Shown: in pieces, positions 29,854 to 39,044 of the stretch | Position numbering within the stretch: the first letter of the stretch is position 1 | Layout of the letters: the number at the start of each line of letters is the position of its first letter | Assembly (NCBI RefSeq): GCF_025685425.1 | Contig: NZ_JAGTAS010000024.1 | Location: forward strand, 62,001 to 126,000 | Direction of reading: 5' to 3' | DNA: 64,000 nt | Origin: Terriglobus albidus | GTDB lineage: Bacteria > Acidobacteriota > Terriglobia > Terriglobales > Acidobacteriaceae | Made by a program: the position numbers and the translations under genes | The notes under the pieces: generated by a model | The model's input: only the letters and a program-made list of their open reading frames with translations | Database searches by the model: none | Told to the model about the DNA's origin: nothing

Positions 29854-30237
29854 CCGGTGATCGCAAGCGATATGAAGCCGGAGACGTCCTGGTCATCGAC
29901 GCGGACTCGCCAGACAAGTTCCTCCAGTCCAACGAACCTTACTCCAGATTCGTCGCGGGGAATCTACTCCACCCGGCGAGGCCTGACCGGCAGAAGAGAG
30001 GGAAGAGCCAAGACCGGCGAAGAGGTTCCGATGGCCATGCTCGGCATCGTGCCTACGAAGGTAAGCGCAGAGAACGGAGCGATCCGCCCAGGAGACCTTC
30101 TGGTCTCCTCCGCTACTGAAGGCTACGCCATGAAGGGGACCGACGCCACCAGAATGATGGGCGCAGTGATCGGAAAAGCAATGGGACGTTTAGACAAGGG
30201 AACCGGGACGATTGAGGTCTTGGTGTCGCTGCAATAG
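29799..30237 (+). pseudogene. Tail-fibre-like C-terminal fragment, frameshifted
   Basis: A fragment joined from two frames. Frame one gives WNGTTCGGDYAESVDVTG and YEAGDVLVIDADSPDKF up to SRFVAG. After an extra G in the GGGG run at 29957-29960, the next frame gives IYSTRRGLTGRR, VPMAMLGIVPTKVSAENGAI, RPGDLLVSSATEGYAMK and TGTIEVLVSLQ. This is the standard C-terminal domain found on many secreted or phage-fibre-like acidobacterial proteins. No N-terminal part of that protein is present. It overlaps the end of the preceding hypothetical gene in a different frame. I read it as a dead remnant. Confidence 0.75.
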
Positions 30238-30251
30238 CGGGGAGATCGCGG

Positions 30252-33200
30252 ATGAAAGTGCAGATTAGGGCGGATCGAAATCAAAGATTTACTAATGCGG
30301 AGCGTCTGAACGTGAAAAGTTTTACAGGTATCCAACAGTTGGGGAAGACTATTGTCTTCGCAATTCTGTTCGTGTCTCTTTGCATATTGCCTTCGTGTGT
30401 AGAGGCACAAAGCACACCGCAGACACCTTTTGTCTTACCTCCCGCAAGTACTACGGGCATTCCCGAAGGAAGTTCCTTTGAGGGGATCAACGAAACGATT
30501 AGCATGAGCAATGGCAACGTTTCCGTTGTTGTTCCTCTACTGTCTCTTCCTGGAGTTGCCGGGCTTGATTTCAAGCTGAATTTGCTGATCGACAGCAAGG
30601 TCTACACGTTCACTGGTGATCACCCGCCCAAGTACGATAACTCTACCGGCACGACCGTTTACTCTCCGCCAGGCTTCTATCCCTCGAACAGCCTACCTCA
30701 GGTCCCGTTTGCTGGAGGTAGGCTTTCGTTGCCTGGGCTTTCATATGGCAGGAGCGACTACTCCTATTATGAAGATGACCCGCTCCATTCTGGCTCAGGC
30801 TCGTACAGTTCGGTAAGTTGCAGGGATAGCTTCACTTTTTCCGATCAAAACGGAACGATGCACGGCTTCAATAATCGCACGGTGTGTGATCCATTCACAA
30901 CTCCGCAGTACCCTCCCGTCGATGTCGACGACACGTACGATGGCTCGTTCATGCGGTTGAATACGGCAAACCTGAATGATGTCATCGTGTATGACAAGAG
31001 TGGTATTCAGTATCACTTTGATATTCACCCTGGAGGTCAGGATTCAGGAAGTCCGGTTGTTCCTTATAAGATCAACGATCCAAACGGAAATGCAATATCG
31101 ATTACGCGTAGTGGTTCTTGGCCCGGATATATCTATACGGTTACAGATACCGTTGGGCGGACGATAACTATTGCCCCAACATCCATTTCGTTCAAGGACT
31201 CGGACGGTCAATCACGTCAGATCACTGCTTCGAATGTCACGGATGGCACGAATCAGATTTCAATGCTCTTCACTTCAATGAACAGCTCTGATCGGATTTT
31301 TCTGTGGGGAAACGATCAACCTGCTCTTAAGGGAGGACCCGATACTCATTCGACGCTTACATTTCCAACCGGCGAGATGTATACCTTCTATTATGATGCA
31401 CTCAACGAATTGACGAAAGTTCAGTATCCGTCGGGTGGCTACACCCGATATGTGTATCAGAATGTGCCCGGTCTCTATTATGACTCTAATTTTTCAGTCT
31501 TTGGCGATGTGCGAGAGATTCAGCAAAGAGCTATATGCGATAACATGGCGAGCAATGGATCCTGTGTTAACAGTGAAGCGATAACCACCTATGAGGCGAC
31601 CACAACGAATAGTGGAGGCTATGTCTCAGCTTCCAATCTCGCCATGGATGTGCGGGACGCCTTTGGAAATAGGACGCATTATGATTTCAGCTTCGCAGGC
31701 GAATTTGAAATGCCGATGGGGACTGCGTCAAAAGAGCTATGGCGTTATTACTACAAAGGGGAAAATAGTCTCCTCCGCACTGTTCAGACTGAATATTATG
31801 TTGAGAATGTTGCACCCGCCTATCAGATACGAGGTTGTTCGCAGCCTAAAAAGGTGACCACAACATATAACGATACGACACCAACACTACAAAGCTATGT
31901 CGAATATCAGTACGATTCAGTTACCTTGACGGGACCGTTTGGCGGGCAGTGCGGCTCTACCGCGACCCTGTCTGGCAATGTAATCAGTAAAAAAGAGCAC
32001 GCTTATAACGGAGATTTGGTGAGGACCACCAATACCAGTTGGCTCAATTCTGATCCAAGCACGAGCGGCAATCATATCTTGGATAGGATGACAGGCCAAA
32101 GTGTGACTGATGCCGCGGCATTTACGGCGACTCGGAGTTGGGGATATGACGGTGCAGGAAACCTCACAAGCCAGACCGTCGGTGGTACCGCGATGAGTGA
32201 TGCGACGACGAGTTTCGTGCGGGATTCGTATGGAAGAATGACTTCTTCTACAGATCCGAATAATCACACAACGACATATAAATACGACGCGCCGTGGCAA
32301 GACTCTGCCTGTGGAACCTCAAGTAGCCTTTCTCCATCGCCTTCCTCGGTGAAGAATGCTCTTAATCAGGTTGTCTCTTCGCTCTACAACATATGCACCG
32401 GTACAGTCTATTCAACGACTGATGCGAACAACCAGGAGACGAGGTTCCAATATGATGCTCTGAACCGCCAGACTCATATCACGTATCCGGCTGGAGGGGG
32501 AGAGGTTAAGAAGACTTATGATCCCTCCACGGGAACTGCGATTACAACTCAGACTGCCCTCGACGCAAATCGATGGATCACCCTGAAGGAGATCCATGAT
32601 GGGGTGGGACGTACTATCCAGCAACAGAACGGCACTTTGGATTCGGGAATCATTACCGTGACGACTACGTATGATTTGAGGGGACAGATCCGCTCCGTAA
32701 GCAATCCCTCTCAATCGATTGTAGGTTCGAGCAATGGGTTGACTGAGTATGCATACGATCCACTGGGGCGTGTGCAATATACGTGCTTTATCCAAAGCAC
32801 GGTACCGGCAACATGTAATAGTTCTCAACCGAGCTATAAAGAAAACGCTTATAGCGGTCCCTATGTGGAAATTTACGACGAGTCCCGTAAACATACCAAG
32901 CAGTTGGCTGACGCACTTGGTCGTACGATCAGGGTGTGGGAGGTAGACGATGCGGATTCGTTTGCTCTTGAGACAGACTACGACTACAACGCCCTGAATT
33001 TGTTGACGTCAGTTAGTCAAATAGGCAGGAGCGGCAATGTCCCAAGAAACAGAGCATTCAGCTACAATGGTCGGGGCCAGCTGCTTACGAGCAATAATCC
33101 GGAGACGGGCATTGTTTGCTATGGTGAATGGGATGGGACGGGTCGCTGCACCAATGGATATGATGACAATGGCAACCTTAACCATAAAACGGATGCCCGG

Positions 33201-35849
33201 GGTGTTAAGACCAACTACTTCTACGACGCGTTGAACCGTCTGATCCGGAGAGAGTACACGGACGGAACGCCATGGGCATACTTCTATTACGATCAGAGCT
33301 CAACCTGGGCGGGAGCTCCTTCGAATGGCATCGGTCGCCTAACCGAGACGCAGATCGGAGCCATTCACCAGATCGACCGGGTTTTTTCCTACGACGCGAT
33401 GGGCCGCGTAACGGATGTTGGAGAAGAACTCCCATCCGATCTGAACCAACCTGGACATGGCATTCATTACCGCTATGATCTTGCAGGCGATCCGATAACG
33501 ATCGGCTATCCCAGCGGCCGCGTTGTCTCCCAGAGCTTCGATGTGGTAGGCAGGTTGAAGTCGGCGACGATGACGGGCTGGGCTGCAAACGCGGTCAACT
33601 TCAACTCCTTCTCACCCACGAATGTGGCCTTCCCCTACACCTATGTTCAGGGAGACTGCTCCAGCGGCACCTCGATCTGTTATACGCCCGCAGGCTCGGT
33701 CAGCTCCTGGAAGGTTGGCAACGCCGGTCAAAGCTTCACCTATAACAACCGGCTGCAGACAACACGTATCCAGGCCTCCGGTTTCAGCCAGAACCTCATG
33801 GACCGGCAGTACAGCTTCGCTCCGGCGACGACGGGCACCTGTATGACAGCCGGGAATAACGGCAACATCTGGTCGATTGTGGATGGCCTTAACTCTTACC
33901 ACACGCAGACCTTCCAATATGACTGTCTCAACCGGCTGACCTACGCCAGCCGCTCCGATGGCGCATTTACGACGAACTTCTCCATCGATAGTTTCGGCAA
34001 CAGCTCTCCTTCGGTGAACGGAACACCGACGATGACCTTTGGCAGCGACAACCGGGCCAACAATCTTCCCTGCGCTTCCACGCAGACAGCCTTCGATGCT
34101 GCCGGCAATCAACTGTGCGACGGGTTAGCCGCCTGGGGCACGTTGCATCAGTACAGCTATGATGCCGAGAGCCGGGTCTCGCAGATCAACTCCGGCAGCA
34201 CCTCTCTGGCAGCGTATCAGTACGATACGGAAGGGAATCGCGTTCACAAGGATGCCGGCGGTGATTGGATCGAGTATGTCTATATGAACGGGCAGCCGCT
34301 GTCGGAGAAGCGCAGTGATGGCTCCTGGTCGGACTACATCTATGCCAACGGCAAGAAGGTAGCCAAGGCGGATACCTTCGAGAACGAGATCCAGGTGGGT
34401 GGAGACTTCGATCCCCATGGCGTTTCCTGGATCGGTATGACGCTTCCGATCTCGATTCCTGGAGGAACTAACCCTAACACCGGGCAGCCGTACGCCGTTA
34501 TCCGTACCGGCGACCGTTTGGTCTGGCAGCAGGAACAGTTCAATGCCCGCGGCGGGATGTGCCTCTTCGATTCCAATGGAAATTCCACGAGTTGGGCCTT
34601 GCATGCACAGGATGGCGACCTGACCAATAGCTGGCACGATACCTCGGGCGCCTGGCTTACCCGTGTTGTCCCGCTCGATTCCTGGGCTGGGCACACTCTT
34701 ACGGGAGCCTGCGTGGTGGTAGACGGAGAGACGAATTCCATAACCAATGGAAGCCGATCGATCGTCCTGGTCAACAATGCGGCCATCTTGCGGGCAGATG
34801 GAAGTGTGTTGCCGATCTACCAGAGTGGCCAAGGGCAGCCGGGCTGGCAGATTTGGCAGGGTGTGCAGTCGGGAAATGCAATTACCAATAACTTTTGGAA
34901 TATCCGACACTTGCAGGGCTTCAACACGGCGACCTATCCAAGCGTCTCGACCACGCACTACCTGGCCGATCATCTTGGGTCAACCAGCATGGCGCTGACC
35001 GTGGAAGGCTGGCCAACGCAGACGTCGGAATTTCAACCCTATGGGCAGGAGATCAACCCGGTAGCGTCGGCCAATCACTACAAGTTCACCGGCAAAGAAA
35101 GAGATACTGAAAGCGGCTTAGACTACTTCGGGGCTCGGTACTACAGCTCGACGATGGGACGGTGGCTGAGCCCGGATTGGGCGGAGAAGCCGGAGGCTGT
35201 ACCGTACTCCTCACTTGATAATCCTCAGAGCCTCAATCTCTACGGCTATGTCGGCAATAATCCACTCGGCAAGGCTGATGCAGATGGGCATTGCTGGCCA
35301 GCATGCGTTGAACAGGTACTCGAATATGTAGCTGAGTCGCCAGTGGGACAAGAAGCAGGTGCATTAGCGACTGCTGGTTATGTTGCAGTGTCAGGAGCCT
35401 TGGGGGCGGCAGTAGGTTATATGGCCACACATGGCGTAAGCGGACCTGTTGCGGGAATACCGAACTCTGTTAATGGACAATACACGCCGGCGACAATCTA
35501 CAATGCGAATGGAAATTCTTCGTCTAGCGCATCGACAGGCGAGAAAACAGGAAACTCTACTGGACCTAGCCAAGCTGGCAATCTTCCCAAACCACCAACA
35601 GGCAAGGGATCCGTTCCACCAGACCAACGTGATCCGAAGCGTACTTGGACGAAGGCGGAAAATAATAAGAAGCTGGCTGAACAAGGCGGCAAATGTGCGC
35701 AATGCCAGAACGACATAAAACCTGGGGAAGGTGTGGGGCATCATGTCGAAAGACATGCGGACGGCCATCCGACTGACGACGCAAATCATGCCGTGGTCTG
35801 CATCGGGTGCCATAAAGAACTGCATGGAAGCGGAGGAAGCAGCCAATGA
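30252..35849 (+). CDS. RHS/YD-repeat polymorphic toxin with C-terminal HNH nuclease tip
   Basis: Secreted giant protein of 1865 residues. A hydrophobic segment (IVFAILFVSLCILPSC) gives an export signal or lipobox. A beta-rich N-terminal region, many YD repeats (YxxxGxxxxxx patterns such as YDALNRQTHITYPAGG), and near 1610 the RHS core end KFTGKERDTESGLDYFGARYY follow. After LNLYGYVGNNPLGKADADGH the sequence changes to a variable tip. The last 60 residues form an HNH endonuclease: CAQC, GHHVERHADGHPTDDANH, CIGCHKELHG, with two CxxC zinc pairs and the catalytic His-His. A non-repeat, lectin-like segment is inserted near 1377-1570. The ribosome site GGGGAGA is 7 nt upstream. The immunity-type gene overlaps the stop by ATGA. 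Confidence 0.9.
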   Translation: MKVQIRADRNQRFTNAERLNVKSFTGIQQLGKTIVFAILFVSLCILPSCVEAQSTPQTPFVLPPASTTGIPEGSSFEGINETISMSNGNVSVVVPLLSLPGVAGLDFKLNLLIDSKVYTFTGDHPPKYDNSTGTTVYSPPGFYPSNSLPQVPFAGGRLSLPGLSYGRSDYSYYEDDPLHSGSGSYSSVSCRDSFTFSDQNGTMHGFNNRTVCDPFTTPQYPPVDVDDTYDGSFMRLNTANLNDVIVYDKSGIQYHFDIHPGGQDSGSPVVPYKINDPNGNAISITRSGSWPGYIYTVTDTVGRTITIAPTSISFKDSDGQSRQITASNVTDGTNQISMLFTSMNSSDRIFLWGNDQPALKGGPDTHSTLTFPTGEMYTFYYDALNELTKVQYPSGGYTRYVYQNVPGLYYDSNFSVFGDVREIQQRAICDNMASNGSCVNSEAITTYEATTTNSGGYVSASNLAMDVRDAFGNRTHYDFSFAGEFEMPMGTASKELWRYYYKGENSLLRTVQTEYYVENVAPAYQIRGCSQPKKVTTTYNDTTPTLQSYVEYQYDSVTLTGPFGGQCGSTATLSGNVISKKEHAYNGDLVRTTNTSWLNSDPSTSGNHILDRMTGQSVTDAAAFTATRSWGYDGAGNLTSQTVGGTAMSDATTSFVRDSYGRMTSSTDPNNHTTTYKYDAPWQDSACGTSSSLSPSPSSVKNALNQVVSSLYNICTGTVYSTTDANNQETRFQYDALNRQTHITYPAGGGEVKKTYDPSTGTAITTQTALDANRWITLKEIHDGVGRTIQQQNGTLDSGIITVTTTYDLRGQIRSVSNPSQSIVGSSNGLTEYAYDPLGRVQYTCFIQSTVPATCNSSQPSYKENAYSGPYVEIYDESRKHTKQLADALGRTIRVWEVDDADSFALETDYDYNALNLLTSVSQIGRSGNVPRNRAFSYNGRGQLLTSNNPETGIVCYGEWDGTGRCTNGYDDNGNLNHKTDARGVKTNYFYDALNRLIRREYTDGTPWAYFYYDQSSTWAGAPSNGIGRLTETQIGAIHQIDRVFSYDAMGRVTDVGEELPSDLNQPGHGIHYRYDLAGDPITIGYPSGRVVSQSFDVVGRLKSATMTGWAANAVNFNSFSPTNVAFPYTYVQGDCSSGTSICYTPAGSVSSWKVGNAGQSFTYNNRLQTTRIQASGFSQNLMDRQYSFAPATTGTCMTAGNNGNIWSIVDGLNSYHTQTFQYDCLNRLTYASRSDGAFTTNFSIDSFGNSSPSVNGTPTMTFGSDNRANNLPCASTQTAFDAAGNQLCDGLAAWGTLHQYSYDAESRVSQINSGSTSLAAYQYDTEGNRVHKDAGGDWIEYVYMNGQPLSEKRSDGSWSDYIYANGKKVAKADTFENEIQVGGDFDPHGVSWIGMTLPISIPGGTNPNTGQPYAVIRTGDRLVWQQEQFNARGGMCLFDSNGNSTSWALHAQDGDLTNSWHDTSGAWLTRVVPLDSWAGHTLTGACVVVDGETNSITNGSRSIVLVNNAAILRADGSVLPIYQSGQGQPGWQIWQGVQSGNAITNNFWNIRHLQGFNTATYPSVSTTHYLADHLGSTSMALTVEGWPTQTSEFQPYGQEINPVASANHYKFTGKERDTESGLDYFGARYYSSTMGRWLSPDWAEKPEAVPYSSLDNPQSLNLYGYVGNNPLGKADADGHCWPACVEQVLEYVAESPVGQEAGALATAGYVAVSGALGAAVGYMATHGVSGPVAGIPNSVNGQYTPATIYNANGNSSSSASTGEKTGNSTGPSQAGNLPKPPTGKGSVPPDQRDPKRTWTKAENNKKLAEQGGKCAQCQNDIKPGEGVGHHVERHADGHPTDDANHAVVCIGCHKELHGSGGSSQ

Positions 35850-36580
35850 AGGATCAAGACGCGCGAATAATTGCAATAAAGCGAATTGAGGAAAACATCG
35901 CTAGGCATGGGCATCATACCTATCTTGTCGCAGGGGCTCCTCTTCCGCATTTTGCGTATACAATCGGGCTCAGTCCTAAGTTTGGCGCTGAACTAATTTT
36001 CGCCGGGGGATATTTCTATCCAGCTGAAGCTGGACCCCGCATCTTGGATGCGATGGTGGTTAATATCTCCGCTAATGGCTTAGAGCCGGGAGTTGATACG
36101 CACCTGCCGCCATATGGTTCGTTCTCACTGCGAGCGGTGCATTCTACGTGGTCAGAAATGATGATCTTAGGTGCACTGGACTATTATCGGGTAGCAAGCT
36201 TACCTGCGTTTCAAGTTGTTCCGGATGCAGAGCACCGGACGGTCGATGTACCAAACATGAGGGAGCCATGGAATCCGAGGATGGCCCTTGCTTGGCGTTG
36301 GTTGAAGGAGTCCTGGGACAAGCCAATACCTGCCAAATCCGTTGCGCTCACAAATATTGAGGCCCTACGCGGACAACGTATTACGGAGGCAGCGCGTTGG
36401 GAAGAGGACGAATGGGAACTCTTTGCCGGTGCAGGGCCCGACGTGCAAGAGCAAGATCGACGTGTAGTGCCAATCGGGATATTGTTAGAGTCTGACCCAA
36501 CCCTCGCTCCAGTTGTTGATCTTTCTGTTTCTAAGGCGCTTTGGCGCGATACAGAATCGGATTGGCATCCGTGGGGATGA
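35846..36580 (+). CDS. DUF4262 protein, probable immunity protein for the HNH toxin
   Basis: Cytoplasmic 244-residue protein. The DUF4262 hallmark is at the N-terminus: an amphipathic helix (IKRIEENIARHGHHTYLV), then PHFAYTIGLSPKFGAELIFAG. Its ATG overlaps the toxin TGA, the tightest possible coupling. That position, directly after a polymorphic toxin, is what suggests immunity; the biochemical action of DUF4262 is not established to my knowledge. Codon use is lower in GC than the flanking chromosome, as in the toxin tip. No signal peptide, as expected for protection against a nuclease. Confidence 0.75.
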   Translation: MKDQDARIIAIKRIEENIARHGHHTYLVAGAPLPHFAYTIGLSPKFGAELIFAGGYFYPAEAGPRILDAMVVNISANGLEPGVDTHLPPYGSFSLRAVHSTWSEMMILGALDYYRVASLPAFQVVPDAEHRTVDVPNMREPWNPRMALAWRWLKESWDKPIPAKSVALTNIEALRGQRITEAARWEEDEWELFAGAGPDVQEQDRRVVPIGILLESDPTLAPVVDLSVSKALWRDTESDWHPWG

Positions 36581-36735
36581 TGTTTGCTAACGGTTGTAGA
36601 CCGTTCTATGTCTACGACGTATGCTCCAGGAACGACCATTGAGAACGTCATAGAAGACCTTCATCGCTCCATCTCGTTGAAATAATTCAGACGAATGATC
36701 TTTGAACGATGCCTATGAAGGTACGACAGGCTTGA

Positions 36736-37500
36736 GTGCAAGTTCACCGGCAAAGAAAAAGAGATGCGGAGAGCGGCTTGGACTATTTCGGGGCCAGATA
36801 CTATGGTTCCTCAATGGGCCGCTTTATGTCGCCCGATCCAAAGGCTGCAAGTGCTCATCCTGAGAACCCTCAAACCTGGAATCGCTATTCGTACGCATGG
36901 AATAACCCTCTAAACAAAGTTGATCCTGATGGCAAAGAACCCGTAACCATCGTGTTTAGGGCTTTCATTCCGCAACAAAATGTCGGTGGCTTCCGTGGAG
37001 ATAACCGGAGCTTTAGTTCGAATGCGAATGCAAGCTCACGTGTGTCCGTTACCATCCATATCGAGACTGATCCAGCGAAGAATCACGGTAATCCAATGGT
37101 TGGAAGCCCAGAGATAAAAGTGCAAGCGACCCACAACAACCTTACGGGGGGCGAGAAGACGTCCACAGGGCCAATGACGCCACAAGTGACGGCTACCCAA
37201 GGTAAAGACGGAACTGTCTCTGTGAACGTTCAGGAAAACATGCGAAATCCGTACCAGCCTGTAGGTCAAGGGATAACCTCAAACGTGAATATCAATGTCA
37301 ATGAAAGCGCGACAACTGGTTCAGTACAAGGGACGATCTCCGGCTCGCCTTCGTTCGAGACAAACTTCACGACCGGGAATGGGACCACAACCAATCTTCC
37401 TTTGCAGACGGCTCCGCAGAGCACCGTCGGCTTCATCGTAGGCTTAGAACAAACACACAATGTGGATAAGAAGACCGATCTGAAAAAGGACCCCCAATGA
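36736..37500 (+). pseudogene. Displaced RHS tip (second toxin cassette, core lost)
   Basis: An orphan C-terminal RHS tip without its repeat body. The DNA at 36739-36757 is identical to the KFTGKE-coding DNA of the full RHS gene, but two extra bases shift the frame there. Only from RDAESGLDYFGARYYGSSMG onward is the RHS frame restored. The unique part begins at DGKEPVTIVFRAFIPQQ and contains GFRGDNRSFSS, which resembles the DUF3238 pattern; I hold that lightly. The rest is Ser/Thr/Asn-rich. It has a GTG at 36736 but no export signal, so as it stands it is a silent cassette usable by recombination. A membrane protein gene overlaps its stop (ATGA). Confidence 0.75.
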
Positions 37501-37886
37501 AAAGTCTGTCGATCTATCTGCTGCTTCTGGGTATCATCTGGGCGCTACTTGTTGGCTGGATGTATTTAGCGCTGAGCGGCATCGCGGAGCCAATCTCAAT
37601 GATGAGAGTAGTCCTCTACTTTGGGGGAATGCTCATCGGCCCTCTTGTTCTGATCGTGGGATCGGTTCTTGTGTTGTGTGGAACGTATGCAAAACCGGGA
37701 GCACTGCTGGCGTTGCTTGGCTGCGTGGTGCTGACGATCTTCGTGGTATATCAGAGCCTTCAGGCTCTCCATGTGGAACCACTACAAGTGCAGCCGCCCT
37801 ATCTCCTCTATGTGATAGCGGTGGTCGTGGCGTTGCTGTCAGATGCGGGAGCGTTCCGGCTCTATCAACTCGTTACGAAACGATGA
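37497..37886 (+). CDS. Four-helix membrane protein, probable immunity protein of the second tip
   Basis: A 129-residue polytopic membrane protein with helices near 4-28, 35-62, 68-92 and 102-126 and very short loops. No family recognised. It starts ATGA over the stop of the orphan RHS tip, just as the DUF4262 gene does over the HNH toxin. Position and membrane location suggest immunity against a toxin that acts on or through the inner membrane. That is inference from context. Confidence 0.65.
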   Translation: MKSLSIYLLLLGIIWALLVGWMYLALSGIAEPISMMRVVLYFGGMLIGPLVLIVGSVLVLCGTYAKPGALLALLGCVVLTIFVVYQSLQALHVEPLQVQPPYLLYVIAVVVALLSDAGAFRLYQLVTKR

Positions 37887-37894
37887 CTTGCGGC

Positions 37895-37972
37895 TATGAC
37901 ACAAGCTCATACAGTTATGACGCACTCATCGGCAAGTTCACCGGCAAAGAACTTAGCGCACCGGAGAGGTAA
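37895..37972 (+). pseudogene. RHS core remnant with third KFTGKE seam
   Basis: A 26-codon remnant reading YDTSSYSYDALIGKFTGKEL and stopping soon after. The bases 37933-37951 are identical to the seam at 35081-35099 of the full RHS gene. The tip that once followed is lost; what stands next is the DUF2750 gene. It marks a third former toxin cassette. Confidence 0.7.
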
Positions 37973-38070
37973 GGAAGCACGAAAAGGCTATGACTATAGC
38001 CATAGTGACCTTCAGGATAAGGACTTACACGACACGCAACATCGTCTCGAAAAACAACAATAGAACCGAT

Positions 38071-38469
38071 ATGTACAAGCTCAACGATAAGCATTTACGG
38101 GGTGTCCTTGAGATGGCTGGCCCAGAACGTTATAGCTATTTCATCAAGAGGGTAGCTGACTGGCAATTTATCTATGCTCTCGAATCGCCTTCGGGCTGGG
38201 CTCTCGCAGGTGATGAAACTAGTTTCAGTATTTTGCCTGTTTGGCCACATAAGCGATTCGCCGAAATCTGCATCAAGGGTGATTGGTCTGATTGCGTTGT
38301 AACTCAGATACCCTTGTCCGAATGGATGCCGAAGATGACTCAGATGCTTGAAGCAAAGCAGATCAAGGTCGCTGTCTTTCCGCTACCTGATGGGCGCGGT
38401 GTGGTAGTCGAGTCTGGGCGTCTCTCTGCAGACATCAGTGAAGAGTTAGCAAAGGTAGAAGACGGCTAG
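38071..38469 (+). CDS. DUF2750 protein, probable orphan immunity protein
   Basis: A 132-residue soluble protein with the DUF2750 pattern: YFIKRVADWQFIYALESPSG, GWALAGD, then LPVWPHKRFAEICIKGDW and IPLSEWMPKMTQML, ending with VAVFPLPDGRGVVVESGRL. I use ATG 38071, where the domain begins. An in-frame ATG at 37990 would add 27 poorly conserved residues. Ribosome sites are weak for both. DUF2750 genes are often found beside RHS and other polymorphic toxins. Here its toxin tip is gone, leaving only the seam remnant upstream. Confidence 0.7.
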   Translation: MYKLNDKHLRGVLEMAGPERYSYFIKRVADWQFIYALESPSGWALAGDETSFSILPVWPHKRFAEICIKGDWSDCVVTQIPLSEWMPKMTQMLEAKQIKVAVFPLPDGRGVVVESGRLSADISEELAKVEDG

Positions 38470-39002
38470 TTGGTGTCCACTGAGCTAGCTGAGCCGCCGC
38501 AAGGCATCGCATCTTCCATAGAGATCATCGCTGCTCCAAGGGCCGTGCTTAGCGCAACGGGGTGTAGTTCCGACACTCCACTCACGGGAGGGAACTGCGA
38601 AACCTGGGGGAAACCTGGGAACCTGGGGACAGACGGAACGTAAACCCATCTCACTGGCGGCAGTACTTCACTACCGTTTACGTTCCGTCTGTCCACAGAT
38701 TCCAATTCAGCGCGAGAACGGCATGCTCGAGTGAGTTTGATCGCTGAGAGGCTAGGGTGAGCCTGCACATCTCCTTATAGAGCGGGTTTTGACACAAGAA
38801 TCACCGCGGACCTGGAACTGGCGAAGTAGCTCGGTGTTGTGATCGCTACCTCTGTCCCTGGTGCCGCGCTCGTATTGGGTGACGGCAGAACAGTGTCGGC
38901 GAAGCGGAACCACTGTCTTCCCGAAAGCTGCGGCAGTTGGAAGGGAAGTGCCGCGAACTCCATGCTGAAGATTTGCGTGGATATGCTCCACACCCGTACG
39001 GG
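38470..39002. other. Non-coding stretch with REP palindromes and a possible regulator remnant
   Basis: No intact gene. A long inverted repeat lies at 38627-38695. On the reverse strand, between about 38980 and 38770, broken reading frames give AVTQYERGTRDRG, which resembles the recognition-helix end of an XRE-type helix-turn-helix protein, but no continuous domain can be built. Everything else looks like junction debris between the DUF2750 gene and the RAYT element. Confidence 0.4.
38627..38695. repeat. REP-type inverted repeat, 19-bp arms
   Basis: Perfect arms GGACAGACGGAACGTAAAC (38627-38645) and GTTTACGTTCCGTCTGTCC (38676-38694) around a 30-nt loop. The arm is a variant of the palindromes flanking the RAYT gene (GGACAGACGGGACGTAA), so it belongs to the same family. 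Confidence 0.85.
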
Positions 39003-39027
39003 AAACCTGGGGACAGACGGGACGTAA
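39003..39027 (+). repeat. REP unit, left flank of RAYT gene
   Basis: AAACCTGGGGACAGACGGGA followed by CGTAA. Its reverse complement reappears on the other side of the gene at 39775-39797, so the transposase gene is bracketed by inverted REP units. Confidence 0.85.
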
Positions 39028-39044
39028 CCAGGTAACTTGTAGCG

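Noticed and set aside
33612-34973. Leftward open frames of 166 and 282 residues inside the RHS gene
   Set aside because: They lie in the GC-rich part of the RHS gene, where stop codons are rare on the opposite strand. No domain visible.
35081-37972. RHS tips considered as one prophage or integrative element
   Set aside because: No integrase, attachment-site repeat, tRNA boundary or phage structural gene accompanies them; RHS tip displacement explains the arrangement.
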